DNA of 33,473 bases from CANJDH01 sp031430015 (lineage in GTDB: Bacteria; Pseudomonadota; Gammaproteobacteria; Burkholderiales; JAEUOS01): positions 1-33,473 of the forward strand of contig JANPAR010000357.1 in the NCBI GenBank assembly GCA_031430015.1, given 5' to 3'. The position numbers and the translations under genes are program-made. Positions 15,081-21,936 of this stretch are shown here, one piece after another (within the stretch, counting starts at the first letter, position 1; the number at the start of each line of letters is the position of its first letter). Under the pieces are notes generated by a model, which saw nothing but the letters and a program-made list of their open reading frames with translations, did no database searches and was not told where the DNA came from.

Positions 15081-15109
15081 TTGACCATGTACAATATTTT
15101 CCCTAACAA
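15081..15109 (+). promoter_or_regulatory. Predicted promoter of the MarR regulator gene
   Basis: TTGACC (15081-15086), 17-bp spacer, TAACAA (15104-15109). It would yield a very short leader before the ATG at 15125. No strong ribosome site is present; only AGAG at 15112-15115. Confidence 0.5.
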
Positions 15110-15124
15110 TACAGAGCAAATGTC

Positions 15125-15634
15125 ATGAAAAAATCCTTGCCAGCCAAAATTGACATGGCCAACCGTCTGTTCTTCCGGCTCTATCAATGCGCAAACATGT
15201 TGCATAAAACCGGCAGCAGAGCGGTCGAAGCCGAAGGCCTGACGACCCAGCAGTGGGCGGTGCTCGGGGCCTTGTCGCGCGACAAGGCACAGGGTGGCAT
15301 GAGCATCGGCGACCTGGCACGCTACCTGATGGTGAGCCGGCAAAACCTGTCGGGACTGATCGGCCGCATGGAGCGCGAGGGCCATGTGGCGATTGCACCC
15401 GATGGCCGTGACCGGCGCTCGCGCGTGGTCACCATGACAAGCTCAGGCCGCCATGTCTGGCAGAACCTGGCATTGCCAAAAATCCACGCCTATTACGAAG
15501 AGACACTCAGCGGCTTCTCGATCAACGACGTCACACACACATTGCACTATCTGCTCAAGATGCTGGAGAACATGCAGCGGCTTGACGCCGCGTGGGGCGC
15601 TACCGAAGAAGACCCGGCCAACGCGGCCGGCTAA
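15125..15634 (+). CDS. badR: MarR family regulator, probable BadR
   Basis: Winged helix-turn-helix regulator of 169 aa. The DNA-binding domain spans about residues 35-105: LTTQQWAVLGALSR, SIGDLARYLMVSRQNLSGLIGRMEREG as the recognition helix region, and the wing DGRDRRSRVVTMTSSG. It is divergent from badHI across an AT-rich spacer with overlapping palindromes. In R. palustris, BadR, a MarR protein, controls the cyclohexanecarboxylate genes including badHI and responds to 2-ketocyclohexanecarboxyl-CoA. Position and family support the same role here, but effector and targets are inferred. The ribosome site is weak, consistent with low-level expression. Confidence 0.8.
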   Translation: MKKSLPAKIDMANRLFFRLYQCANMLHKTGSRAVEAEGLTTQQWAVLGALSRDKAQGGMSIGDLARYLMVSRQNLSGLIGRMEREGHVAIAPDGRDRRSRVVTMTSSGRHVWQNLALPKIHAYYEETLSGFSINDVTHTLHYLLKMLENMQRLDAAWGATEEDPANAAG

Positions 15635-15709
15635 GCGCGCGATGGGAGGCGCTCAGTCCGCGCTGGATTCATTACACTGTCGCCTGCGTTTCAATTTTCA
15701 GGACTGGCA

Positions 15710-16321
15710 ATGCTCACTCTCAACGTAAACGGCGCGCAGCGGCAGGCGCGCTCGGCCCCCGACACTCCGCTGCTGTGGGTGCTGCGCGACGAACTTAACC
15801 TCACCGGCACCAAGTTTGGTTGCGGCGTCGCCTTGTGCGGTGCCTGCACCGTGCATGTCAATGGCGTGGCAGTGCGCGCCTGCGTGACGCCGGCGGGTAC
15901 GCTGGCCGGGAAGAAAGTGCGCACCATCGAAGGCATGGAAGACGCAGCCAGCGGCAAGCTGTCCGCCTTGCAAGAGGCTTGGGTGAGCCATCAGGTGCCG
16001 CAGTGCGGCTATTGCCAAAGCGGCATGCTGATGGCGGCTGCGGCTCTGCTCGCGAACAATCCGGCACCGAGCGATGCCGATATTGATAAAGAGATCACCA
16101 ACATCTGCCGCTGCGGCACCTATCAGCGCATTCGTGCGGCGATTCACACGGCCGCACGCAGCGATGCGCCGAAACTGTTGGTGGGAGCGGCTGACAGCCA
16201 GACACCCCCTGCAGTGGGCGTTGTGCCGGCGGCGTCACCGGCACCGGTTGCAGCCGCTACTGCGCCAGCCGCCGTAACCGGCACCACACCCGCCGCCGCC
16301 CCGGCAGGAGGCGCCAAATGA
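15710..16321 (+). CDS. (2Fe-2S) subunit of a molybdenum hydroxylase, IorA-like
   Basis: Small iron-sulfur subunit, 203 aa, of the xanthine oxidase family, isoquinoline 1-oxidoreductase type. The plant-type [2Fe-2S] site uses Cys38, Cys43, Cys46 and Cys58; the second [2Fe-2S] site uses Cys99, Cys102, Cys133 and Cys135 (CGYC and CRC). The usual domain ends near residue 155. A further tail of about 48 residues, very rich in Ala, Pro and Val, is extra and looks like a flexible linker. The stop overlaps the ATG of the large subunit (16318-16321), so the two are translated together. Electron transfer from molybdenum to an external acceptor is its expected role. Confidence 0.93.
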   Translation: MLTLNVNGAQRQARSAPDTPLLWVLRDELNLTGTKFGCGVALCGACTVHVNGVAVRACVTPAGTLAGKKVRTIEGMEDAASGKLSALQEAWVSHQVPQCGYCQSGMLMAAAALLANNPAPSDADIDKEITNICRCGTYQRIRAAIHTAARSDAPKLLVGAADSQTPPAVGVVPAASPAPVAAATAPAAVTGTTPAAAPAGGAK

Positions 16322-18588
16322 ATCGCCGCGTTTTCCTCCTCGCCGGTTCCGGCATCGCCGGAGCACTCATCGTGGGCTGGGGCGTGCGCCCGCCGCGTGC
16401 GCGTCTCAACGCGGATGCCGAATCGATGCCGCTCGCACGCGGCGAAGTGCAGCTCAATGGCTGGCTAAAAATTTCCAGCGAAGGTGTGGTCACCATCGCG
16501 GTGCCGCGCGCCGAGATGGGCCAGGGCATTTACACGGCGCTGCCGATGCTGGTGGCTGAAGAGCTTGGTTGCGACTGGTCGCAAGTGGCGTTCGAGCAGG
16601 CACCGGTTGACAAGATGTACGGCAATGTCGAGGTGATGGCCGCCAACGCGGCGGCGCACCCCGATGAGACCGGCCCCGGCCCACAAGTGAAAGCCTGGCT
16701 TGCGCGCAAGGTAGGGCGTGAACTCGGCATCATGATCACCGGCGGCTCGTCGAGCGTGAAGGATGCGTGGGAGCCGATGCGCAACGCCGGCGCTGCCGCA
16801 CGCGACATGCTGATCCAGGCGGCGGCGGTGCGCTTCAAGGCCGATGCCAGCGCCTGCAAGACAGTGAAGGGCTGGGTGGTGCATAGCTCGGGTCTCAAGG
16901 CGAGCTTTGGCGAACTCGCGGCGGCAGCGGCGAAGTTCGCGCCGTCTTTGCCGGTCAAGCTCAAGGACGCTAAAGAGTTCACGCTCATTGGCAAGAGCAT
17001 GCCGCGCCTTGACACGCGCGCCAAGGTGACTGGCGAGACCGAGTTTGGCCTCGATGTGCGCCTGCCCAACATGCTCTACGCAACGGTGCGCATGGCGCCG
17101 GTGTTTGGTGCGGGCTGGAGCAAGTTTTACGCGAACGGGGCCGAGGGCATGCCCGGCGTCAAGGCGGTGGTGCCGCTGGTTCCCGGCATGGCTGGCGCGC
17201 AATGCGGCATCGCGGTGGTTGCCGATGCGTGGTGGCAGGCCAAGCGCGCGGCCGATGCGCTCGACATTGTGTGGGACACCAAGAACAATGCGGATGGCAA
17301 GACCAGCGCAGGTCTCGACAGTGCCACCATCTTCAACGACTATCGCAAGGCCCTCGATGCCGGCAGTGCGCACACCTATTTCTCGCGTGGCGCGATGGGC
17401 GAAGCCCTGTCCTTGTCGATTCAGGAAGTCACTGCGGAATACCGCGTGCCCTACCTCGCCCACGCCACCATGGAGCCGCAAAACTGCACCGCATGGATCC
17501 GTGAAGATGGCGAGGTCGAAGTGTGGGTGCCGACCCAGGCACCGTCGATTGCGCAGTGGATCGCCGGCAAGGCCGCGGGCGTGAAAACGCATCAGGTGAC
17601 GGTGCATTCGACCTTCCTCGGCGGCGGTTTCGGCCGGCGCGGCGAGATGGACATGGTGGTGCAGGCTGTCGAACTGGCGAAAACCACTGGTGGCCGCCCG
17701 GTGCAATTGATCTGGAGCCGCGAAGAAGACACCACGCACGACATGTACCGACCCGCCGCGCTGGCGCAACTCACAGCGGGCCTTGATGGCGCGGGCAATG
17801 TGGTGTGGTGGCGCTCCAGGAGCGCGAGCGGCTCGGTGATTCATTCGATGACGGCGCGCCTGGGTTTCCCGCCCGCCGGACCGGACCGCACCAGTGCTGA
17901 AGGGCTGGCCGATAAGGTTTATGAAATTCCCCACGTGCGCATTGAGCACGCGCAGGTCAATCACCCGGTGCCGCTCGGATTTTGGCGTTCGGTCGGGCAT
18001 TCACAAAATGCGTTTTTCGCCGAGCATTTTCTCGACGAACTTGCGGCCAAAACCGGCAAAGACCCGCTCGACTACCGGCGCAATCTGTTGAAAAATCATC
18101 CGCGTCATCTTGCGGTGCTAAATCTCGCGGCAGAAAAAGCCGGCTGGGGGAAACCGCTTCCAGCCGGGCGCGCACGCGGCGTAGCGCTGCATGAGTCGTT
18201 TGGCAGCATCGTCGCGCAGGTCGTGGAAGTGTCCATCGAAGACAAAAAACCGCGCGTGCATCGCGTCGTGTGCGCCATCGACTGTGGCGTCGTGGTCAAC
18301 CCCGACATCGTCGCGCAGCAGATGGAGTCGGGCATCGTCTACGGCCTTACTGCGGCGCTCTATGGCGAGATCACCATCGACGCCGGCGCGGTGAAGCAGA
18401 AAAACTTCGACAGCTACGAGATGCTGCGCATGAAAGACGCGCCGCAGGTCGAGACTTACGCCGTGGTGTCGGCGGGCGTGCCAAGCGGTGTGGGCGAGCC
18501 AGCGACGCCGCCGGTGGCGCCCGCCGTGGCGAACGCGTTGTTGAAACTCACCGGCAATCCGGTACGCGCGCTGCCGATCAGGCTGTAG
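16318..18588 (+). CDS. Molybdopterin-binding large subunit of a molybdenum hydroxylase, IorB-like
   Basis: Large subunit of 756 aa that hydroxylates an N-heterocycle or oxidises an aldehyde using water, with molybdenum cofactor. The N-terminus MNRRVFLLAGSGIAGALIVGW has twin Arg and a hydrophobic stretch, so a Tat-type export signal or membrane anchor is likely. TFLGGGFGRRGEMDMV is a cofactor-binding motif, and GVGEPATPPVAPA near the C-terminus holds the catalytic Glu of the family. AGGAG lies 7 bases before the ATG. No FAD subunit or cofactor-insertion chaperone is present next to it; IorAB-type enzymes lack the FAD subunit and usually reduce cytochrome c. The substrate is unknown. Confidence 0.93.
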   Translation: MNRRVFLLAGSGIAGALIVGWGVRPPRARLNADAESMPLARGEVQLNGWLKISSEGVVTIAVPRAEMGQGIYTALPMLVAEELGCDWSQVAFEQAPVDKMYGNVEVMAANAAAHPDETGPGPQVKAWLARKVGRELGIMITGGSSSVKDAWEPMRNAGAAARDMLIQAAAVRFKADASACKTVKGWVVHSSGLKASFGELAAAAAKFAPSLPVKLKDAKEFTLIGKSMPRLDTRAKVTGETEFGLDVRLPNMLYATVRMAPVFGAGWSKFYANGAEGMPGVKAVVPLVPGMAGAQCGIAVVADAWWQAKRAADALDIVWDTKNNADGKTSAGLDSATIFNDYRKALDAGSAHTYFSRGAMGEALSLSIQEVTAEYRVPYLAHATMEPQNCTAWIREDGEVEVWVPTQAPSIAQWIAGKAAGVKTHQVTVHSTFLGGGFGRRGEMDMVVQAVELAKTTGGRPVQLIWSREEDTTHDMYRPAALAQLTAGLDGAGNVVWWRSRSASGSVIHSMTARLGFPPAGPDRTSAEGLADKVYEIPHVRIEHAQVNHPVPLGFWRSVGHSQNAFFAEHFLDELAAKTGKDPLDYRRNLLKNHPRHLAVLNLAAEKAGWGKPLPAGRARGVALHESFGSIVAQVVEVSIEDKKPRVHRVVCAIDCGVVVNPDIVAQQMESGIVYGLTAALYGEITIDAGAVKQKNFDSYEMLRMKDAPQVETYAVVSAGVPSGVGEPATPPVAPAVANALLKLTGNPVRALPIRL

Positions 18589-18728
18589 CGCTGGCCTATC
18601 AGAGACGCTGCGCTGCGGGTGCGAAGCCGTCGAGCGCCGCGCACGTTTCAGTCACCGGGATCTATCTTTGCCGTACGACCAGCGCGTGTGGCGTACGAAC
18701 GCGTTGCCGCAAAACGGCAGGTGAAGAC

Positions 18729-19004
18729 TTACTTGCGCCGCTGCCCGCTGTTGAACTGGCGCTTCGGCCCGGGAGTAGCCTGCCGCTCAAGGTGGCGGAA
18801 GGTGATGCGCCCTTTCGACAAATCGTAAGTCGATAACTCAAGCGATACCTTGTCGCCTGCGAGAATGCGGATGTGGTGTTTGCGCATGCGCCCGCTGGTG
18901 TAGGCGATCACTTCATGGCCGGTCTCAAGCGTCACCCGATAGCGCGAATCCGGCAGCACCTCGGCGACCACGCCTTCCATTTCAATTAGTTCTTCTTTTG
19001 CCAA
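18729..19004 (-). CDS. infA: Translation initiation factor IF-1 (betaproteobacterial second-copy type)
   Basis: OB-fold initiation factor that binds the ribosomal A site. SGRMRKHHIRILAGDKV and YDLSKGRITFRH are the core signature. I chose TTG at 19004: AGGAG lies 8 bases upstream, and the product begins MAKEELIEMEG, the normal IF-1 N-terminus. A GTG at 19010 is in frame but only 2 bases from the AGGAG. The 91-aa product carries about 20 extra C-terminal residues, basic and ending GQRRK, like the extra infA copies of betaproteobacteria. It follows the cold-shock gene past a terminator, so partial read-through is likely and cold expression plausible. Confidence 0.92.
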   Translation of the reverse strand: MAKEELIEMEGVVAEVLPDSRYRVTLETGHEVIAYTSGRMRKHHIRILAGDKVSLELSTYDLSKGRITFRHLERQATPGPKRQFNSGQRRK

Positions 19005-19045
19005 TTGCACAACTCCTGGGCATTGCGGTAAAGGTAAAAAAGAAA

Positions 19046-19066
19046 AGCCCGGCGCGTGGCCGGGCT
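19046..19066 (-). terminator. Rho-independent terminator after the cold-shock gene
   Basis: AGCCCGGC (19046-19053), loop GCGTG, GCCGGGCT (19059-19066): an 8-bp perfect stem. On the minus strand it is followed by a T-rich run (complement of 19031-19045). It would end the cold-shock transcript before infA. Confidence 0.85.
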
Positions 19067-19079
19067 CTTCAGTAGAGCA

Positions 19080-19096
19080 GTCCGGCCGGGCCGGAC
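19080..19096. repeat. GC-rich palindrome between cold-shock gene and terminator
   Basis: GTCCGGCC-G-GGCCGGAC is a perfect 17-bp palindrome starting 5 bp past the cold-shock stop. As RNA it would fold a 6-bp stem. It may stabilise the 3' end or act with the terminator just downstream. Confidence 0.6.
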
Positions 19097-19101
19097 AAGG
19101 T

Positions 19102-19308
19102 TTACTCGACGCCTTTGATGTTCGACGCTTGCTGGCCTTTGGGGCCGGTTGTCACGTCAAAGCTGACTTTTTGGTTCTCTTTGAGCGTCTTGAAGCCGGC
19201 GCTCTGGATTGCCGAAAAATGCGCGAAGAGGTCGTTGCCGCCGCCATCGGGAGTGATGAAACCGAAACCCTTGGAGTCATTGAACCACTTAACCACACCT
19301 GTTGCCAT
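19102..19308 (-). CDS. cspA: Cold-shock protein, CspA family
   Basis: Single cold-shock domain of 68 aa, a nucleic-acid chaperone that melts RNA secondary structure. RNP1 is KGFGFI and RNP2 is DLFAHF. MATGVVKWFNDSKGFGFI is the standard N-terminus, so the ATG at 19308 is secure; AGGAT is the ribosome site. A predicted promoter about 155 bases upstream and a hairpin plus U-rich stretch in the leader suggest post-transcriptional control of the cold-shock type. The gene is followed by a strong terminator and infA. Whether it is truly cold-induced cannot be told from sequence. Confidence 0.95.
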   Translation of the reverse strand: MATGVVKWFNDSKGFGFITPDGGGNDLFAHFSAIQSAGFKTLKENQKVSFDVTTGPKGQQASNIKGVE

Positions 19309-19335
19309 GTCTTGATATCCTAAAAAATAAAATGA

Positions 19336-19353
19336 AGAGATTTGAAAATCTCT
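19336..19353 (-). promoter_or_regulatory. Leader hairpin with U-rich tail before the cold-shock gene
   Basis: AGAGATTT-2 nt-AAATCTCT forms an 8-bp inverted repeat. On the minus strand it is followed by a T-rich stretch (complement of 19320-19333) running up to the ribosome site. The layout resembles an intrinsic terminator placed in the 5' leader, or a temperature-responsive stem. The function is inferred. Confidence 0.6.
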
Positions 19354-19469
19354 CGGGAAACGATGGTCAAGACGGCGGGATGATGAAGGTGTGCCAGACA
19401 ACCGCGAAACTGCAAGTGCGGGGTACGGATCCAAACAACAACGACACTACTTGAAAATCGTAACTGCGC

Positions 19470-19498
19470 ACTATGCACTCTGCGAGCACTTTTGGCAA
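19470..19498 (-). promoter_or_regulatory. Predicted promoter of the cold-shock gene
   Basis: On the minus strand, TTGCCA (19498-19493), 17-bp spacer, CATAGT (19475-19470). It gives a leader of about 155 nt, similar to the long leaders of E. coli cspA-type genes. Confidence 0.5.
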
Positions 19499-19755
19499 TC
19501 GATTCCCGGCGTATTTGCCTTAAATCGGTGGTTTTTCCGGCAAAGTGTGCGTTTTTCGCATCAAAACGGCGGCTGCGTTGGGAAATCTGGAAAAGCGGCG
19601 CAGCAGGGGCGAATGCGCGGCAAGCGGGTGCGCGAATGCGCCGCACCATTCGCGCCCTAAAACCGCGCCTACAATCACCATATTCATCAGACTCCGGTCA
19701 GTTCGACCCGTCCAATGCAATTTCCAGCACGCCCCTGAAGGCCACGGAGACACCC

Positions 19756-20739
19756 TTGAATAATCGACGCAAGCTGCTCGGCGCCCTCGGCACCGGTGCC
19801 CTCACTGCACAGTGGCCCGGTGCGGCACGGGCACAAGCCCAAGCCTACCCGGCCAAACCGGTCCGTTTCGTCATGCCCTATCCACCCGGCGGCAGCTCGG
19901 AAATCCTCGCGCGCCCGATTGCCAATGAACTCACCAAGTTGATGGGCCAGTCAGTGTTCATCGACTATAAGCCCGGCGGCGGCTCGACCATCGGCGCCGA
20001 CTTTGTCGCCAAGTCCGCGCCCGACGGCTACAACATCGTGATGCTGCTCACCGCCCATGCCGTGAACGCGACCCTCATGTCGAAGCTGCCCTACGACACC
20101 GTCAAGGACTTCGCCTCGATCACGCTCGCCGCCACGCTGCCGCTCGCGGTGGTGGTGCATGCGCAATCGCCGATCAAATCAATGGCGGACTTGATCGCCT
20201 TCGCCAAGGCCAACCCCGGCAAGCTCAACTACGCCTCGGCCGGCCCTGGCAATACCAGCCATCTTGCGGTCGAATATTTCAAGTCTGTCGTCGGCGTCAA
20301 CATGACGCACGTGCCGTACAAGGGCAGCGGCCCGGCCATCACCGGCTTGCTCGGGCGTGAAGTGGATGTCATGTTCGACTCGATGTCATCGTCCCTCGCG
20401 CAGATTCAGGGCGGCAAATTTCGCGCGCTGGCGGTCTCCACGGCGAAGCGCTCGCGCATCCTGCCCGACGTGCCGACGATTGCCGAGTCGGGCGTGGCCG
20501 GCTTCGATGTGTCGGTCTGGTACGGCATCTTCGCCGCTGCTGGCACCCCCGCGCCGATCGTGCAGCGTCTCAACGCCGAGTTCATCAAGGCAATGCGTGC
20601 GCCCGACGCGAAAGAGAAGATTGAAGCGGCGGGTTACGACATCGTCGGCTCCACGCCGGCGGAACTCGATGCCCACGTGAAAATGGAAATCACGCGCTGG
20701 GCCAAGGTGGTCAAGGATTCGGGCGCGACGGCGAATTAG
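19756..20739 (+). CDS. Bug-type substrate-binding protein (first of a pair)
   Basis: Periplasmic TctC/Bug family binding protein of 327 aa. No ATG precedes the signal peptide in frame; I chose TTG at 19756, which has GGAG 6 bases upstream and gives MNNRRKLLGALGTGALTAQW with twin Arg, a hydrophobic core and an AxA site before AYPAKPVRFVMPYPPGG. Ligand-loop motifs PPGGSSEILARP and VPYKGSGPAITGLLGREVDVMFD are clear. It precedes a second Bug gene by 35 bp and an amidohydrolase/ligase pair, suggesting uptake of the same organic acid. No membrane subunits are nearby. Frames running further upstream have no signal sequence. Confidence 0.9.
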   Translation: MNNRRKLLGALGTGALTAQWPGAARAQAQAYPAKPVRFVMPYPPGGSSEILARPIANELTKLMGQSVFIDYKPGGGSTIGADFVAKSAPDGYNIVMLLTAHAVNATLMSKLPYDTVKDFASITLAATLPLAVVVHAQSPIKSMADLIAFAKANPGKLNYASAGPGNTSHLAVEYFKSVVGVNMTHVPYKGSGPAITGLLGREVDVMFDSMSSSLAQIQGGKFRALAVSTAKRSRILPDVPTIAESGVAGFDVSVWYGIFAAAGTPAPIVQRLNAEFIKAMRAPDAKEKIEAAGYDIVGSTPAELDAHVKMEITRWAKVVKDSGATAN

Positions 20740-20774
20740 CGTTGCACGAGAGCAGTCTTGCAAAGGGATTTCAC

Positions 20775-21866
20775 ATGAAGCGGCAGCCTCGTTCACCCCT
20801 TGTCTTGCGTCACTTTGTGGATGCCCTGCCGCTGTACTGGTTGTTGCAAGCCTGGTTGCGCAGCAGGTTGCGCGCCAAGCTGTGCGGCATGCGCAGCGGC
20901 AGCGTCACGGCGCTTGCTGCTTGGGCGGCCGTCATGCTGTGTGTCCCCTCTGCCACCGTCGCGCAAGCGCAACCCTTCCCCAACAAGCCGCTGCGCCTCA
21001 TCGTGCCTTACCCGGCGGGCGGCACCACCGACATGATGGCGCGTCTGGTCGCGCAAAAAATGTCGGAGCAATTCAAGCAGTCAGTCGTGGTCGAAAACCG
21101 CGCCGGCGCGGGCGGCAACATCGGTGTCGAGGCCGTAGCCAAGGCTCCGGGCGACGGCTACACAATGGGCATCTCGGCGACCAACAGTTTCGCCATCAAT
21201 CCGCATCTGACAGCCAAGCTGCCCTACGACGCGCTCAAGGATCTGACCCAGTTGTCGCTGGTCGGCATCGTGCCCAATGTGATCGTGGTCGGCAGCGAAG
21301 TGCCGGTGAAGACCATCGCCGAATTGGTCGCCCTCGGGAAAAAACAGCCGCTCGCCTACGCTTCGCCCGGACAGGGCACCTCGCTGCACTTGGCCGGCGA
21401 AATGCTCAACGACGCGGCCGGCATCAACATGACCCACGTGCCCTACAAGGGTGATGTGCCGGCCTTGCAGGACGTGATTGGCGGGCGCGTGCCGGTGATG
21501 ACATCCAATCTTGCGGTGGTGTTGCCGCACATACGCGGCGGAAAATTGCGCGCCCTCGCTGTCACCACGGCCAAACGGGCAGCCCAACTGCCCGACGTGC
21601 CAACCATGGTTGAAGCGGGCTATAAGGATTTCGACATCAGCGTGTGGTTCTCGATCTTCACTGCATCGGCCGTGCCGCGCGAAGTGCAGGAGACGCTCAA
21701 TCGTGAGCTGGTTCGCATCCTCAATCTGCCCGAGGTGCGCCAGCGTTTCGCTGATGCCAGCGTCGACGCGGCACCGATGTCGCTGGAGCAGGTGCGCGCG
21801 TTTGCGCTCGCAGAGCATGAGCGCTGGGGTCGCATCGTCAAGAAGACCGGTGTGACATGGGATTGA
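20775..21866 (+). CDS. Bug-type substrate-binding protein (second of a pair)
   Basis: TctC/Bug family binding protein of 363 aa. AAGGGA lies 6 bases before the ATG at 20775. This start gives an unusually long N-terminus of about 65 residues, containing two hydrophobic stretches before the AQA cleavage site; an internal ATG at 20889 gives a normal signal peptide (MRSGSVTALAAWAAVM) but lacks a ribosome site, so the true start is uncertain. Motifs PYPAGGTTDMMAR and VPYKGDVPALQDVIGG are typical. It differs clearly from its upstream neighbour, so the two probably bind different acids or arose from an old duplication. Downstream, an amidohydrolase gene starts 70 bp later. Confidence 0.9.
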   Translation: MKRQPRSPLVLRHFVDALPLYWLLQAWLRSRLRAKLCGMRSGSVTALAAWAAVMLCVPSATVAQAQPFPNKPLRLIVPYPAGGTTDMMARLVAQKMSEQFKQSVVVENRAGAGGNIGVEAVAKAPGDGYTMGISATNSFAINPHLTAKLPYDALKDLTQLSLVGIVPNVIVVGSEVPVKTIAELVALGKKQPLAYASPGQGTSLHLAGEMLNDAAGINMTHVPYKGDVPALQDVIGGRVPVMTSNLAVVLPHIRGGKLRALAVTTAKRAAQLPDVPTMVEAGYKDFDISVWFSIFTASAVPREVQETLNRELVRILNLPEVRQRFADASVDAAPMSLEQVRAFALAEHERWGRIVKKTGVTWD

Positions 21867-21936
21867 TCCGTCGTTGCGGCGCACGTGCTTCTCTGCGCGG
21901 CCTTACCGGCCACACCGGTCGCGAGCAGGAAATCAA

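Larger units (their letters stand above)
19309..19755. other. 447-bp divergent intergenic region (cold-shock leader and Bug upstream region)
   Basis: The left two thirds hold the leader and promoter of the cold-shock gene (minus strand). The right third lies upstream of the Bug gene. TACAAT at 19670-19675 is a possible -10 for that gene but I see no good -35. An open frame on + through this region has no protein signature and I do not call it coding. Confidence 0.6.

Noticed and set aside
16465..18000. Long open frame (511 codons) antisense to the molybdenum hydroxylase large subunit
   Set aside because: High GC content lengthens antisense frames; the + strand product has clear motifs across the same span, and the antisense product is rich in His and Arg with no domain.
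19492..19755. In-frame upstream extension of the first Bug gene
   Set aside because: The extension overlaps the cold-shock promoter region, has no signal sequence, and would bury the export signal that begins at the TTG 19756 start.
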